Of a DNA stretch of 7,177 bases, positions 1 to 6,743 are shown piece by piece. The stretch's first letter is position 1, and the number at the start of each line of letters is the position of its first letter. The notes beneath the pieces were generated by a model. The model was not told the origin of the DNA and did no database searches. It saw only the letters and a program-made list of their open reading frames with translations. The stretch is from contig JAJYTX010000129.1 of the NCBI GenBank assembly GCA_021792815.1, positions 1-7,177 on the forward strand. The letters run 5' to 3'. A program made the translations under genes and the position numbers. The stretch comes from Pseudomonadota bacterium (GTDB lineage: Bacteria; Pseudomonadota; Gammaproteobacteria; Steroidobacterales; Steroidobacteraceae).

Positions 1-146
1 CGCGCAGCGGCGGGCAGTCTCCGGTTCTGCCGCTCGAGTCGCCCCACGTGAGCCAGATTTCCGCGGCGCAAGTGATCGAGCGGTGGCGTTCGCTGCCGCC
101 CGCCGGCGACCCGGATCGACGCGGGTGCGGCGAGGATCGAGGCTAG
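1..146 (+). CDS. Glycosyltransferase family 9 (heptosyltransferase-like), C-terminal end only
   Basis: An open frame enters from the left edge (first full codon at 3) and stops at TAG 144-146, leaving 47 codons and no start. The visible tail includes SPHVSQISAAQVIERWRSLPP. This matches in pattern the tail of the complete glycosyltransferase downstream (…QFTRADQIPVAEVFDAWCSLPP…): a Q(F/I)-type segment, then I-x-x-x-x-V(I/F)-x-x-W-x-SLPP. GT9 enzymes commonly end with such an 'I-x-x-x-x-V' helix after the sugar-nucleotide-binding domain, so I infer the tail of a GT9 protein paralogous to its neighbour. Such enzymes transfer heptose or related sugars from a nucleotide donor to LPS core or other envelope glycans on the cytoplasmic side of the inner membrane. 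The next gene starts 9 bases later, so the two are probably cotranscribed. The catalytic part lies outside the window, and the family call rests on this short similarity plus context. Confidence 0.6.
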   Translation, partial: RSGGQSPVLPLESPHVSQISAAQVIERWRSLPPAGDPDRRGCGEDRG

Positions 147-155
147 GGAGGGGGC

Positions 156-1232
156 GTGAATACACCGTCGCCGGCGCTGACGCCGAGCGTGATCCTCTTC
201 GGCCGCGTCGGGGACATGATCATGCTCACTGCGGCGCTGAATCTGCTCCACCGGCGCTACGGCCGACCGTGCCTGGTGGTCGGCGCGGGTTCCTGGAACT
301 GCGATGTGTACCGGGCACACCCGGACGTGAGCCGCTGCTGGGGCCTGCCGCGGCACCTGCCGTTTGCGCTGACGCCGGCCTGGATGAGCGTGGTGCGCGC
401 GTTGTGGCACGCGGCGCCGGGACCGGTGTACGTCGCCGAGGCGATGCCCCGTCAGGTCCGGCGCATCCGTTGGCTGCTGGCGGCGAGCCGCATCGACCCG
501 GCACGGTGCGTGTTACTCGAAGGCGGCTCCCGCCCGGGTGAGCACTACGTCGATCTGCTGCTGCGGCTGGCGGAGCGTACGCCCGCAGCCTTGAGCGCCG
601 GGCATTATCCGCTGCCGGGAGCGGCCGCACCGCGGCTCGTGACGCTCGCGCCCGAGCGCGCGCAGTGCGCGGCGCTGCTGCGCGAGCGCGGCTGGCAGGG
701 CCGGCCGCTCGTGCTCATCCAGCCGGGCACGGGGCGGACCCTGAGCGCGCGCAGCCGCAAGCGTTGGGAAGCGGACAATGACCGCTCGTGGCCGGTGGCG
801 CGCTGGCGAGAGCTACTGCACGCGCTGCGTGCGCGCCAGCCCGGCGCGCTGCTGGTGCTGCGCGGCGCGGTGAGCGAGCTGCCGCTGCTGCGCGAGCTGC
901 ACGCGGCGCTCGGACTCGATGGCGTGCAGATCGCCGGACTCGGTCTGCGCGAGAGCTTCGCGCTGATGCAGGCGGCCGAGAGCATGATCTCGATGGACAC
1001 CGGTATGGCGCACGCCGCCGCGGCGCTCGGTCTGCCGGTGGTGGTGATCATGGGAGCCAATCCGCAGTCGCTGGTGCTGCCGCGCAGTCCGTGCGGTTCG
1101 GCGGTGATCGGCGTCGGAGGTCCTCCACAGTTCACGCGCGCCGACCAGATACCGGTTGCGGAGGTATTCGACGCCTGGTGTTCTCTGCCGCCGCGCGCGC
1201 CCACGCGGCGGTCCGCTGGAGACGCCGCCTGA
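156..1232 (+). CDS. Glycosyltransferase family 9 protein (heptosyltransferase-like)
   Basis: A 358-residue protein of usual GT9 length. It has the two-Rossmann-domain (GT-B) layout seen in WaaC/WaaF-type heptosyltransferases. The N-terminal strand and loop carry GRVGDMI (residues 16-22), where family members have the 'LGD' motif whose Asp (here D20) is the catalytic base in WaaC. The C-terminal domain opens with LIQPGTG (187-193) and contains SMDTGMAHAAAALGLP from residue 279, the family's donor-binding D-T-G-x-x-H signature (D281, T282, G283, H286). The start is GTG at 156, preceded by a purine-rich AGGGAGG (145-151) at workable spacing; there is no nearby ATG in frame. It should add a sugar from a nucleotide donor to an envelope glycan at the inner membrane. 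Acceptor and sugar cannot be read from the sequence. It lies directly after a probable paralogue and ends convergently with the cpdA-like gene. Confidence 0.85.
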   Translation: MNTPSPALTPSVILFGRVGDMIMLTAALNLLHRRYGRPCLVVGAGSWNCDVYRAHPDVSRCWGLPRHLPFALTPAWMSVVRALWHAAPGPVYVAEAMPRQVRRIRWLLAASRIDPARCVLLEGGSRPGEHYVDLLLRLAERTPAALSAGHYPLPGAAAPRLVTLAPERAQCAALLRERGWQGRPLVLIQPGTGRTLSARSRKRWEADNDRSWPVARWRELLHALRARQPGALLVLRGAVSELPLLRELHAALGLDGVQIAGLGLRESFALMQAAESMISMDTGMAHAAAALGLPVVVIMGANPQSLVLPRSPCGSAVIGVGGPPQFTRADQIPVAEVFDAWCSLPPRAPTRRSAGDAA

Positions 1233-1258
1233 GTCGCGCACTGGCGGATCAGGCGGCG
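1223..1258. terminator. Perfect inverted repeat spanning both convergent stop codons (possible bidirectional terminator)
   Basis: CGCCGCCTGA (1223-1232) is followed 16 bases later by its exact reverse complement TCAGGCGGCG (1249-1258). The left arm ends in the glycosyltransferase TGA. The right arm, read on the minus strand, ends in the cpdA TGA. Either transcript could fold a 10-bp, GC-rich stem with a 16-nt loop. No T-run follows on either strand, so it is not a classical intrinsic terminator. It could still pause polymerase, protect 3' ends, or act with Rho. It may also be chance, since both proteins simply end in Ala-Ala-stop with the same codons. Confidence 0.4.
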
Positions 1259-2031
1259 CTCATCGAGCCGTGCGGTGCGATCTCGTTCACCCACACCAGG
1301 TCGGTCACGATGGCGCCGTCCGGATGCAGCTCCAGGGTCCGGTACGCGGCTGGTCGCGGGTCGAGCTCGAACTGCTCGGCGTACGGACGGAACTGTGCGC
1401 AGGTCGAGGGAGTCGCCAGCAGACGCACCCCGTTGCGCAACGCATCGAAGCTCTGGTGCACGTGACCCCAGACAACGCCGCGCACGTTGGGATGGCTGTC
1501 GATGACCGCGAAAAATCTCTCTGCGTTCGACAGACCGACCTGATCCAGCCAGAGACTCGACAAGGGCACCGGGTGGTGATGCAGGCAGATGAGCGCGTGC
1601 CGGTGGCCGGCATCGGCCAGCAGCCCGTCCAACATCGCCAGACTCGTCTCGCTCAGTACGCCGCCCGCGCTCCCGGGCATGACACTGTCGAGCAGCACGA
1701 TCCGCCAAAGAGACAGATCGACGTGGCTGGCGGTCACGAAGGGCGGGCAGGACAATTCCCGGCGCATCGCCTCGGGCTGGTCGTGATTGCCGGGCAGGCA
1801 GAGCACCGGCAGGCCCAGCGGTCCGAACAACCGCCGGAAATGCGCATAGCCCGCGGGGTCATCCTGCACCAGATCACCCGTGACGAGCACCGCATCGGGC
1901 GGCCACACGCCCCGGCGGGCGTGCTCGAGCGCCGCCGAGAGCGTGGCGAGCGTGGTCACGCCGCGCAGCCGGCCGTTCGCGTCGCCGTACAGATGCAGAT
2001 CTGTGAATTGCGTCAGCCGCACAGTGCTCAC
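1249..2031 (-). CDS. cpdA: CpdA/Icc-type metallophosphoesterase, probable 3',5'-cyclic AMP phosphodiesterase
   Basis: Read from GTG at 2031, the product is 260 residues, close to the roughly 275 of E. coli CpdA. It carries the full calcineurin-like metallophosphoesterase set in order: D11-x-H13 (TDLHL), GDLVQDD (G52-D58, metal-bridging D53), GNHD (81-84), HHHP (151-154) and GHVH (189-192). It also has the CpdA-like stretches WLDQ (161-164) and ATPSTCAQF (206-214), and a C-terminal RTLELHPDG, so the call goes beyond the general superfamily. The family hydrolyses cAMP to AMP in the cytoplasm using a di-metal centre and tunes cAMP-CRP signalling. The start is uncertain: a second GTG follows at 2022, no good Shine-Dalgarno precedes either, and the frame stays open upstream with unconserved, Arg/Pro-rich sequence that I treat as noncoding. 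It is divergent from the tkt operon and convergent with the glycosyltransferase. A different phosphodiester substrate remains possible. Confidence 0.88.
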   Translation of the reverse strand: MSTVRLTQFTDLHLYGDANGRLRGVTTLATLSAALEHARRGVWPPDAVLVTGDLVQDDPAGYAHFRRLFGPLGLPVLCLPGNHDQPEAMRRELSCPPFVTASHVDLSLWRIVLLDSVMPGSAGGVLSETSLAMLDGLLADAGHRHALICLHHHPVPLSSLWLDQVGLSNAERFFAVIDSHPNVRGVVWGHVHQSFDALRNGVRLLATPSTCAQFRPYAEQFELDPRPAAYRTLELHPDGAIVTDLVWVNEIAPHGSMSAA

Positions 2032-2144
2032 GTCGCGCAGGTTAGCAGAGCTGTCGTGCGCCGCGGTGAACTGGATCGCGCCGCGCGCCGGATGTTTGAG
2101 AACGGCGGCGCGAAGCCGCGTCTTGCGGCGCCTTTTCGAGACAA

Positions 2145-2150
2145 TGTCAA
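2145..2150 (-). promoter_or_regulatory. TTGACA -35-like hexamer upstream of cpdA
   Basis: The minus strand reads TTGACA, a perfect sigma-70 -35 match, about 115 bases before the proposed cpdA start. It overlaps the small palindrome GACAATGTC (2140-2148). No acceptable -10 hexamer is found 16-18 bases downstream (the sequence there is GC-rich, for example CGCAAG), so a working promoter is doubtful unless an activator helps. Confidence 0.2.
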
Positions 2151-2216
2151 ACCTGGAACGCGGCAACGAGGTGCCCCGCGCGCGCGTCCAGCCCGGGGCC
2201 GGCGGGGAAAACGGCG

Positions 2217-2230
2217 ATTGAGCATTGAGC
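2217..2230 (+). repeat. Tandem 7-bp repeat ATTGAGC x2
   Basis: ATTGAGC occurs twice back to back (2217-2223 and 2224-2230). The first copy supplies the TTGAGC used as the -35 of the candidate tkt promoter. It could be part of an operator or a simple slippage duplication. Confidence 0.5.
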
Positions 2231-2246
2231 GCCACTAAGGGACAAT
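2218..2246 (+). promoter_or_regulatory. Candidate sigma-70 promoter for the tkt-gap-pgk-pyk operon
   Basis: TTGAGC (2218-2223; 4 of 6 match to TTGACA) and GACAAT (2241-2246; 4 of 6 match to TATAAT) are separated by exactly 17 bases. They sit in one of the least GC-rich patches of the intergenic region. Transcription would begin near 2253, leaving a leader of about 275 nt before tkt. This is the best pair I found by eye, but other promoters closer to the gene cannot be excluded. Confidence 0.35.
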
Positions 2247-2495
2247 GCGCCCCCTTTCCCTCCTGCGTCGCACGGCGAAGGGGTTGCGCCTGCGCACGGA
2301 TGGTGTGGGTGAGCGGCGAGCGGATGGCCCGGAGCGCTTTGGCACCGCGGCACACGCCGGGTCGGGCGGGCGCGCCGCATACGGCCACGGGCGATCGGGG
2401 CGAGCGGCCTGGCCGCGATCCGGCGGGCGCGCGTCTGTCCGGGTGCGCCTCGCGGCAGGGACGGGGAATCAGGTGGCGCGGGCCGGAACGATGTC

Positions 2496-2507
2496 CAGTC
2501 AGGACTG
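2496..2507. repeat. 12-bp palindrome CAGTC-AG-GACTG before the tkt ribosome-binding site
   Basis: CAGTC (2496-2500) and GACTG (2503-2507) form an inverted repeat around AG, ending 6 bases before the GAAAGG ribosome-binding sequence. In DNA it could be a small operator half-site pair. In RNA only a 4-bp CAGT/ACTG stem with a CAGG loop would form. No regulator is implied by the sequence alone. Confidence 0.3.
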
Positions 2508-2513
2508 TTTGCT

Positions 2514-2519
2514 GAAAGG
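2514..2519 (+). promoter_or_regulatory. Ribosome-binding site deciding the tkt start
   Basis: GAAAGG at 2514-2519 lies 3 bases before the ATG at 2523 but 9 bases before the ATG at 2529. The second distance is the workable one. It also gives an N-terminus (MSTRRELAN) that lines up with E. coli transketolase, so 2529 is preferred. Confidence 0.5.
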
Positions 2520-2528
2520 TCAATGGCG

Positions 2529-4526
2529 ATGAGCACACGGCGAGAGCTGGCGAATTGTCTGCGGGCGCTGTCGATGGACGCGGTGCAGAAGGCGAATTCC
2601 GGGCATCCTGGGATGCCGCTGGGGATGGCGGACATTGCCCAGACGCTCTGGGGGGACTTTCTCAAGCACAACCCGGCCAACCCGCACTGGTTCGACCGGG
2701 ACCGCTTCGTCCTCTCGAACGGCCACGGCTCGATGCTCCTCTATTCCGTGCTGCACCTGACCGGCTATCCGCTCGGCATCGAGGATCTCAAGCGTTTCCG
2801 CCAGCTCGGCAGCCGCACCCCGGGTCACCCCGAGCGCGAGCCGGCGCTCGGCATCGAGACGACCACCGGACCGCTCGGGCAGGGCCTCGCCACCGCGGTC
2901 GGCATGGCGCTCGGGGAGCGGCTGCTGGCCGAGACCTTCAACCGCCCCGGTCTGGCGGTCATCGACCATTACACCTACGTGTTTTGCGGCGACGGCTGCC
3001 TGATGGAGGGCATCTCGCACGAGGCCTGCTCGTTCGCCGGCACGCTCGGGCTCGGCAAGCTGATCGTGTTCTACGACGACAATGGCATTTCCATCGACGG
3101 GCCGGTCAAGGGCTGGTTCCGCGACGACACGCCAAAGCGTTTCGAGGCTTATGGGTGGCACGTGCTGCGGGACGTCGATGGCATGGATGGCGAGGCGGTA
3201 GCGGCGGCGATTCGCGCCGCGCGCGCCGAGACGGCCCGCCCGACGCTGATCTGCTGCAAGACCATCATCGGCTGGGGCGCGCCCCACAAGCAGGGCACGC
3301 AGCACGCGCACGGCGAGGCGCTCGGGGTCGAGGAAGTCGCGGCGACCCGCAAGGCCATCGGCTGGCCGTACGAGCCGTTCGTCATTCCCGAGGAGCTGCG
3401 CGCGCAGTGGGATCATCGGGCGCGGGGCGCGGCGGCCGAGCAGTCCTGGCGGGCGCTGCTCGAGCGCTACCGCAAGGCCCATCCGGAGCTGGCCGCGGAG
3501 CTCGAGCGGCGCATCGACGGAGAGCGCCCGGCGCGCTGGCCGGAGCTGATGGCGCAGGTGCGCGCGAGCGCCCTCGGGCAGAAGAACCCGCAGGCGACGC
3601 GCCAGTCCTCGCAGGGGGTGCTCGACATCCTCGGGCCGGCGGTGCCGGAGCTGTTCGGCGGCTCGGCGGACCTGACTCCTTCGAACAACACCCAGTTCAA
3701 GGGCGCGCGCCCCGTCGGTCCCGACGGCGGCAATTACCTGCACTATGGCGTGCGCGAGTTCGCCATGACCGCGATGCTCAACGGCCTTGCCGCGCACGGC
3801 GGCTTCCTGCCCTACGGCGGAACGTTCCTGGTGTTTTCCGACTATGCGCGCAACGCGGTACGACTCGCGGCCCTGATGCGCACCGCCGTGACGCTCGTCT
3901 ACACGCACGACTCGATAGGACTCGGCGAGGACGGCCCGACGCATCAGCCGGTCGAGCATCTGACCAGCCTGCGCGCCATGCCGCATCTGCACCTGTGGCG
4001 CCCGTGCGATGCGTTCGAGACCGCGGTCGCATGGCAGGCGGCTCTCGAGCACGAGGGGCCGGATGCTCTGGTGCTGACCCGCCAGGCGCTGGCGCAGCAC
4101 GAGCGCAGCGCCGAGCAGCAGAGCGCCGCGGCGCGCGGCGGCTACGTGCTCATCGACTGCGCCGGCGCGCCGGAGTGTCTGGTCATCGCCAGCGGCTCCG
4201 AGGTGGGCATCGCGGCCGATGCGGTCCGCGCCCTGAACGCGGCCGGGCGGCGTGTGCGGCTGGTCTCGATGCCCTCAACCGACGTGTTTGACGAGCAGGA
4301 CGCGGCGTACCGTGAGAGCGTGCTGCCGCGCGCGGTGCGCCGCAGAGTGGCAGTCGAAGCGGGCGCTACGCTATCGTGGTGGCGATACGTCGGCAGCGAC
4401 GGACGCGTGCTCGGTCTCGATGAGTTCGGCGCTTCGGGCAAGGGCCCGGAACTGTTTGTTCATTTCGGGTTCACCGCCGAGCGCATCCAGCGCGAGGTCG
4501 CGCAGCTGCTCGACGCGGCAATCTGA
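2529..4526 (+). CDS. tkt: Transketolase
   Basis: A 665-residue protein of normal length (E. coli TktA 663). It moves two-carbon ketol units between sugar phosphates using thiamine diphosphate (ThDP) and a divalent metal. This links the non-oxidative pentose phosphate pathway, or the Calvin cycle, with glycolysis. Numbered from 2529, active-site residues fall at E. coli positions in the first half: H26 (SGHPG), H66 (NGHGS), H100 (GHPE), D155 in GDG of the ThDP motif ending in [10 protein letters not shown]261 (AHG) and R358. After a one-residue gap come E410 (VREF), the glutamate that activates the cofactor, H460 ([16 protein letters not shown]) and H472. The C-terminal domain ends with [10 protein letters not shown]. 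The ATG at 2523 would add two residues; spacing and family alignment favour 2529. It is the first gene of the operon, 24 bases before gap, behind a long leader. Nothing in the active site is missing, so it should be functional. Confidence 0.97.
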   Translation: MSTRRELANCLRALSMDAVQKANSGHPGMPLGMADIAQTLWGDFLKHNPANPHWFDRDRFVLSNGHGSMLLYSVLHLTGYPLGIEDLKRFRQLGSRTPGHPEREPALGIETTTGPLGQGLATAVGMALGERLLAETFNRPGLAVIDHYTYVFCGDGCLMEGISHEACSFAGTLGLGKLIVFYDDNGISIDGPVKGWFRDDTPKRFEAYGWHVLRDVDGMDGEAVAAAIRAARAETARPTLICCKTIIGWGAPHKQGTQHAHGEALGVEEVAATRKAIGWPYEPFVIPEELRAQWDHRARGAAAEQSWRALLERYRKAHPELAAELERRIDGERPARWPELMAQVRASALGQKNPQATRQSSQGVLDILGPAVPELFGGSADLTPSNNTQFKGARPVGPDGGNYLHYGVREFAMTAMLNGLAAHGGFLPYGGTFLVFSDYARNAVRLAALMRTAVTLVYTHDSIGLGEDGPTHQPVEHLTSLRAMPHLHLWRPCDAFETAVAWQAALEHEGPDALVLTRQALAQHERSAEQQSAAARGGYVLIDCAGAPECLVIASGSEVGIAADAVRALNAAGRRVRLVSMPSTDVFDEQDAAYRESVLPRAVRRRVAVEAGATLSWWRYVGSDGRVLGLDEFGASGKGPELFVHFGFTAERIQREVAQLLDAAI

Positions 4527-4550
4527 TCACAGGTCAAGGGGATACGGCTC

Positions 4551-5564
4551 ATGGCAATCAAAGTGGGTATCAACGGCTACGGCCGCATCGGCCGCAACGT
4601 GCTGCGCGCCCTGTTCGAGGGTCAGCGCGCCGGCGAACTCGAGATCGTCGCGATCAACGATCTGGGCGACGCCAAGACCAATGCGCACCTCACCCGCCAC
4701 GACACCGTCCACGGTCGCTTTCCGGGTGAAGTCAAGGTCGAGGGGGACTCCCTGGTGGTCAACGGCCAGCCCATCCGTGTGCTCGCCGAGCGTGACCCGG
4801 CCAAGCTCCCCTGGGGCAGGCTCGGGGTCGACTTCGTGCTCGAGTGTACGGGGCTGTTCACGAGCAAGGCGAAGGCTTCGGCGCACCTCGCCGGCGGCGC
4901 CAGGAAGGTGGTCATCTCCGCGCCGGGTGGCGCCGACGTCGACGCGACCGTCGTCTATGGGGTGAATCACAACGTGCTCTCGAGCAAGCACACGGTCATT
5001 TCCAACGCCTCGTGCACGACCAACTGCCTGGCGCCGGTCGCGAAGGTGTTGAACGATGCGGTCGGCATCACCGCCGGCATCATGACGACCGTGCACTCCT
5101 ATACCAATGACCAGGTGCTCACCGACGTCTATCACACGGACCTGCGCCGCGCCCGCTCGGCGACCCAGTCGCAGATCCCGACCAAGACCGGAGCGGCCGC
5201 GGCTGTCGGCCTCGTGCTGCCGGAACTGAAGGGCCGGCTCGATGGCTTCGCCGTGCGCGTGCCGACCATCAATGTCTCGATGGTCGATCTGACCTTTACC
5301 GCCGCCCGCCCGACGAGCGCCGAGGAGGTCAACGAGGCGGTGCGCGCCGCGGCCTCCGGTGCGCTGCACGGCGTACTCGGCTACAACACCGAGCCGCTGG
5401 TGTCGATCGACTTCAACCACGACCCGCGCTCCTCGGTGTACGACGCGACGCTCACCAAGGTGCTCGGCGGCACCCTGGTGAAGGTCTGCGCGTGGTACGA
5501 CAACGAGTGGGGCTTTTCCAACCGCATGCTCGACACCACTCTCGCGTGGTCGAAGGCGCCATGA
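4551..5564 (+). CDS. gap: Glyceraldehyde-3-phosphate dehydrogenase
   Basis: A 337-residue cytoplasmic enzyme of standard length. It interconverts glyceraldehyde-3-phosphate, phosphate and NAD(P)+ with 1,3-bisphosphoglycerate. The N-terminal Rossmann motif is [10 protein letters not shown] (7-16). The catalytic Cys is C155 in SNASCTTNC and its His partner is H182 in TTVHSYTND. Conserved stretches IPTKTG, LPELKG and [12 protein letters not shown] follow, and WYDNEWG ends the catalytic domain. Asp37 after the second strand (AINDL) with a following Leu suggests NAD preference. However, the position that is Leu-Pro in strictly NAD-dependent Bacillus enzymes reads Val-Tyr here ([11 protein letters not shown]), so cofactor use cannot be settled by eye. 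A good ribosome-binding site, AAGGGG (4536-4541), stands 9 bases before the ATG. The stop overlaps the pgk start (ATGA), implying translational coupling. Erythrose-4-phosphate dehydrogenase is a less likely alternative, given the glycolytic neighbours and sequence type. Confidence 0.96.
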   Translation: MAIKVGINGYGRIGRNVLRALFEGQRAGELEIVAINDLGDAKTNAHLTRHDTVHGRFPGEVKVEGDSLVVNGQPIRVLAERDPAKLPWGRLGVDFVLECTGLFTSKAKASAHLAGGARKVVISAPGGADVDATVVYGVNHNVLSSKHTVISNASCTTNCLAPVAKVLNDAVGITAGIMTTVHSYTNDQVLTDVYHTDLRRARSATQSQIPTKTGAAAAVGLVLPELKGRLDGFAVRVPTINVSMVDLTFTAARPTSAEEVNEAVRAAASGALHGVLGYNTEPLVSIDFNHDPRSSVYDATLTKVLGGTLVKVCAWYDNEWGFSNRMLDTTLAWSKAP

Positions 5565-6739
5565 AGGTCCTGCGCATGACGGATACGGACCTGCGCGGCA
5601 AGCGGGTCCTGATCCGCGAAGACCTCAACGTTCCGGTGCAGGACGGCGCGGTGAGCAGCGATGCGCGCATCCGCGCCGCGCTGCCGACCATCCGCTATGC
5701 GCTCGATCAGAATGCGCAGGTTTTCATCCTGTCGCATCTCGGCCGGCCGAAGGAGGGCCGATACGACGAGGCATTGTCGCTGAAGCCGGTGGCCGCGCGG
5801 CTTTCGGAGCTGCTCGGCAAGCCGGTGCCGCTGAGGCGCGACTGGCTCGATGCGCTCGAGTGCGCGCCGGGCTCGGCGGTGTTGTGCGAGAACGTCCGTT
5901 TCAACAAGGGTGAGAAGCAGGACGACGAGCAGCTCGCGCGCAGGATGGCCGCGCTGTGCGATGTGTTCGTGATGGATGCGTTCGGCACGGCCCATCGGGC
6001 CGAGGCCAGCACCCATGGGGTGGCGCGCTTCGCGAGGACGGCCTGCGCGGGCCCGCTGCTGGTCGGGGAACTCGAGGCGCTGGAGCGGGCGCTGCAGAAC
6101 CCGGCGCGGCCGCTGGTGGCGATCGTCGCCGGCTCCAAGGTGTCGACCAAGCTCACGGTGCTCGAATCGCTCCTCGCCAAGGTCGACAAGCTGATCGTGG
6201 GCGGCGGCATCGCCAACACTTTCCTGGCGGCGAGCGGCGTGTCGGTCGGCAAATCGCTGTGCGAATCCGATCTGATCGAGGTGGCCCGCCGGCTCATGGA
6301 ACAGGCGCGGGCCCGCGGCGCGGAAATTCCCCTGCCGACCGATGTGGTGGTGGCCAAGGAATTCGCGGCTACGGCGCACGCCGATGTACGGTCCATCCAC
6401 GAGGTCGGCGCCGATGAGATGATCCTCGATATCGGTCCGGACACCGCGGATCGGCTCAGCGGCATGCTGCAGCAGGCCGGGACCATCCTGTGGAACGGTC
6501 CTGTCGGAGTGTTCGAGTTCGAGCAGTTCGGCGAAGGCACCCGGGCGATTGCCCGTGCCATCGCGCGCAGCGGGGCCTTCTCGCTCGCCGGCGGTGGCGA
6601 TACGCTGGCGGCGATCGAGAAATACGGCGTCGAGGACGGTATTTCATACATCTCGACGGGCGGGGGCGCGTTCCTGGAATTCGTGGAAGGCAAGACGCTA
6701 CCCGCGGTGGCGGTGCTCGAGGAGCGTGCAAACGGTTGA
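5561..6739 (+). CDS. pgk: Phosphoglycerate kinase
   Basis: A 392-residue monomeric cytoplasmic kinase (E. coli Pgk 387). It transfers phosphate between 1,3-bisphosphoglycerate and ADP, the first ATP-forming step of lower glycolysis, reversible in gluconeogenesis or carbon fixation. The N-terminal substrate domain shows REDLNVP (D21, N23), DARIR (R38), SHLGRP (H59, R62), [10 protein letters not shown] and the MDAFGTAHR loop. The nucleotide-binding C-domain shows AGSKVSTK, the glycine-rich [23 protein letters not shown] (344-348) and [10 protein letters not shown] (365-374), followed by LEER near the end. The ATG at 5561 overlaps the gap stop by 4 bases and has GAAGG 4 bases upstream. The next in-frame ATG at 5576 would give a start right at the conserved [10 protein letters not shown], with AAGG at 5564-5567, and remains a minor alternative. 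All substrate and nucleotide motifs are intact. pyk follows after 4 bases. Confidence 0.97.
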   Translation: MKVLRMTDTDLRGKRVLIREDLNVPVQDGAVSSDARIRAALPTIRYALDQNAQVFILSHLGRPKEGRYDEALSLKPVAARLSELLGKPVPLRRDWLDALECAPGSAVLCENVRFNKGEKQDDEQLARRMAALCDVFVMDAFGTAHRAEASTHGVARFARTACAGPLLVGELEALERALQNPARPLVAIVAGSKVSTKLTVLESLLAKVDKLIVGGGIANTFLAASGVSVGKSLCESDLIEVARRLMEQARARGAEIPLPTDVVVAKEFAATAHADVRSIHEVGADEMILDIGPDTADRLSGMLQQAGTILWNGPVGVFEFEQFGEGTRAIARAIARSGAFSLAGGGDTLAAIEKYGVEDGISYISTGGGAFLEFVEGKTLPAVAVLEERANG

Positions 6740-6743
6740 CGCT

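Larger units (their letters stand above)
2032..2522. other. Gene-free divergent control region between cpdA and tkt
   Basis: About 490 bases with no convincing gene. Frames that stay open here give Arg/Gly/Pro-rich translations with no recognisable motif, as expected from GC-rich noncoding DNA. Visible elements are a sigma-70-like promoter (2218-2246, + strand), a 7-bp tandem repeat overlapping it, a TTGACA hexamer on the minus strand (2145-2150) and a 12-bp palindrome just before the tkt ribosome-binding site (2496-2507). An 11-bp direct repeat GGCGGGCGCGC occurs at 2365-2375 and 2422-2432. Between these copies lies a GC-rich foldable segment (GATCG 2393-2397 with CGATC 2416-2420; CGGCC 2405-2409 with GGCCG 2411-2415). 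No known riboswitch or sRNA is recognisable by eye. Confidence 0.6.

Noticed and set aside
2002..2017. CRP-like half-matching site TGTGA-N6-TCAGC near the cpdA start
   Set aside because: It lies inside the cpdA coding sequence and encodes conserved residues around LTQFTD. The second half matches only 3 of 5 bases, so it is probably coincidental.
2103..2136. Imperfect GC hairpin followed by TTTT, terminator-like on the plus strand
   Set aside because: The stem needs a mismatch and a bulge, the T-run is only four bases, and no plus-strand gene ends nearby for it to terminate.
1156..2238. 360-codon plus-strand open frame opposite cpdA
   Set aside because: The minus strand encodes all the metallophosphoesterase motifs. 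The plus-strand reading is compositionally odd and begins inside the glycosyltransferase gene.
2251..2283. CCCCTT / AAGGGG inverted repeat with a 21-nt loop
   Set aside because: Six base pairs with a long loop in GC-rich DNA is easily expected by chance and has no supporting feature.
2245..2532. 95-codon plus-strand open frame in the intergenic region overlapping the tkt start
   Set aside because: The product is Arg/Gly-rich and unrecognisable. A GGGA stretch lies only 2 bases before the ATG, and the frame overlaps the tkt start without a proper coupling arrangement. It is most likely untranslated leader.
2520..4100. Long antisense open frame (about 526 codons) opposite tkt, plus a long frame-shifted open frame at 2555-4291
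   Set aside because: GC-rich codon use leaves few stops in other frames. The translations are Arg/Ala/Gly-rich with no motifs, whereas tkt has its full active site.
4527..6693. Long antisense open frames opposite gap (4527-5420) and pgk (5381-6400, 5707-6693)
   Set aside because: They mirror the codon pattern of conserved genes on the plus strand, show no recognisable family features and lack plausible starts.
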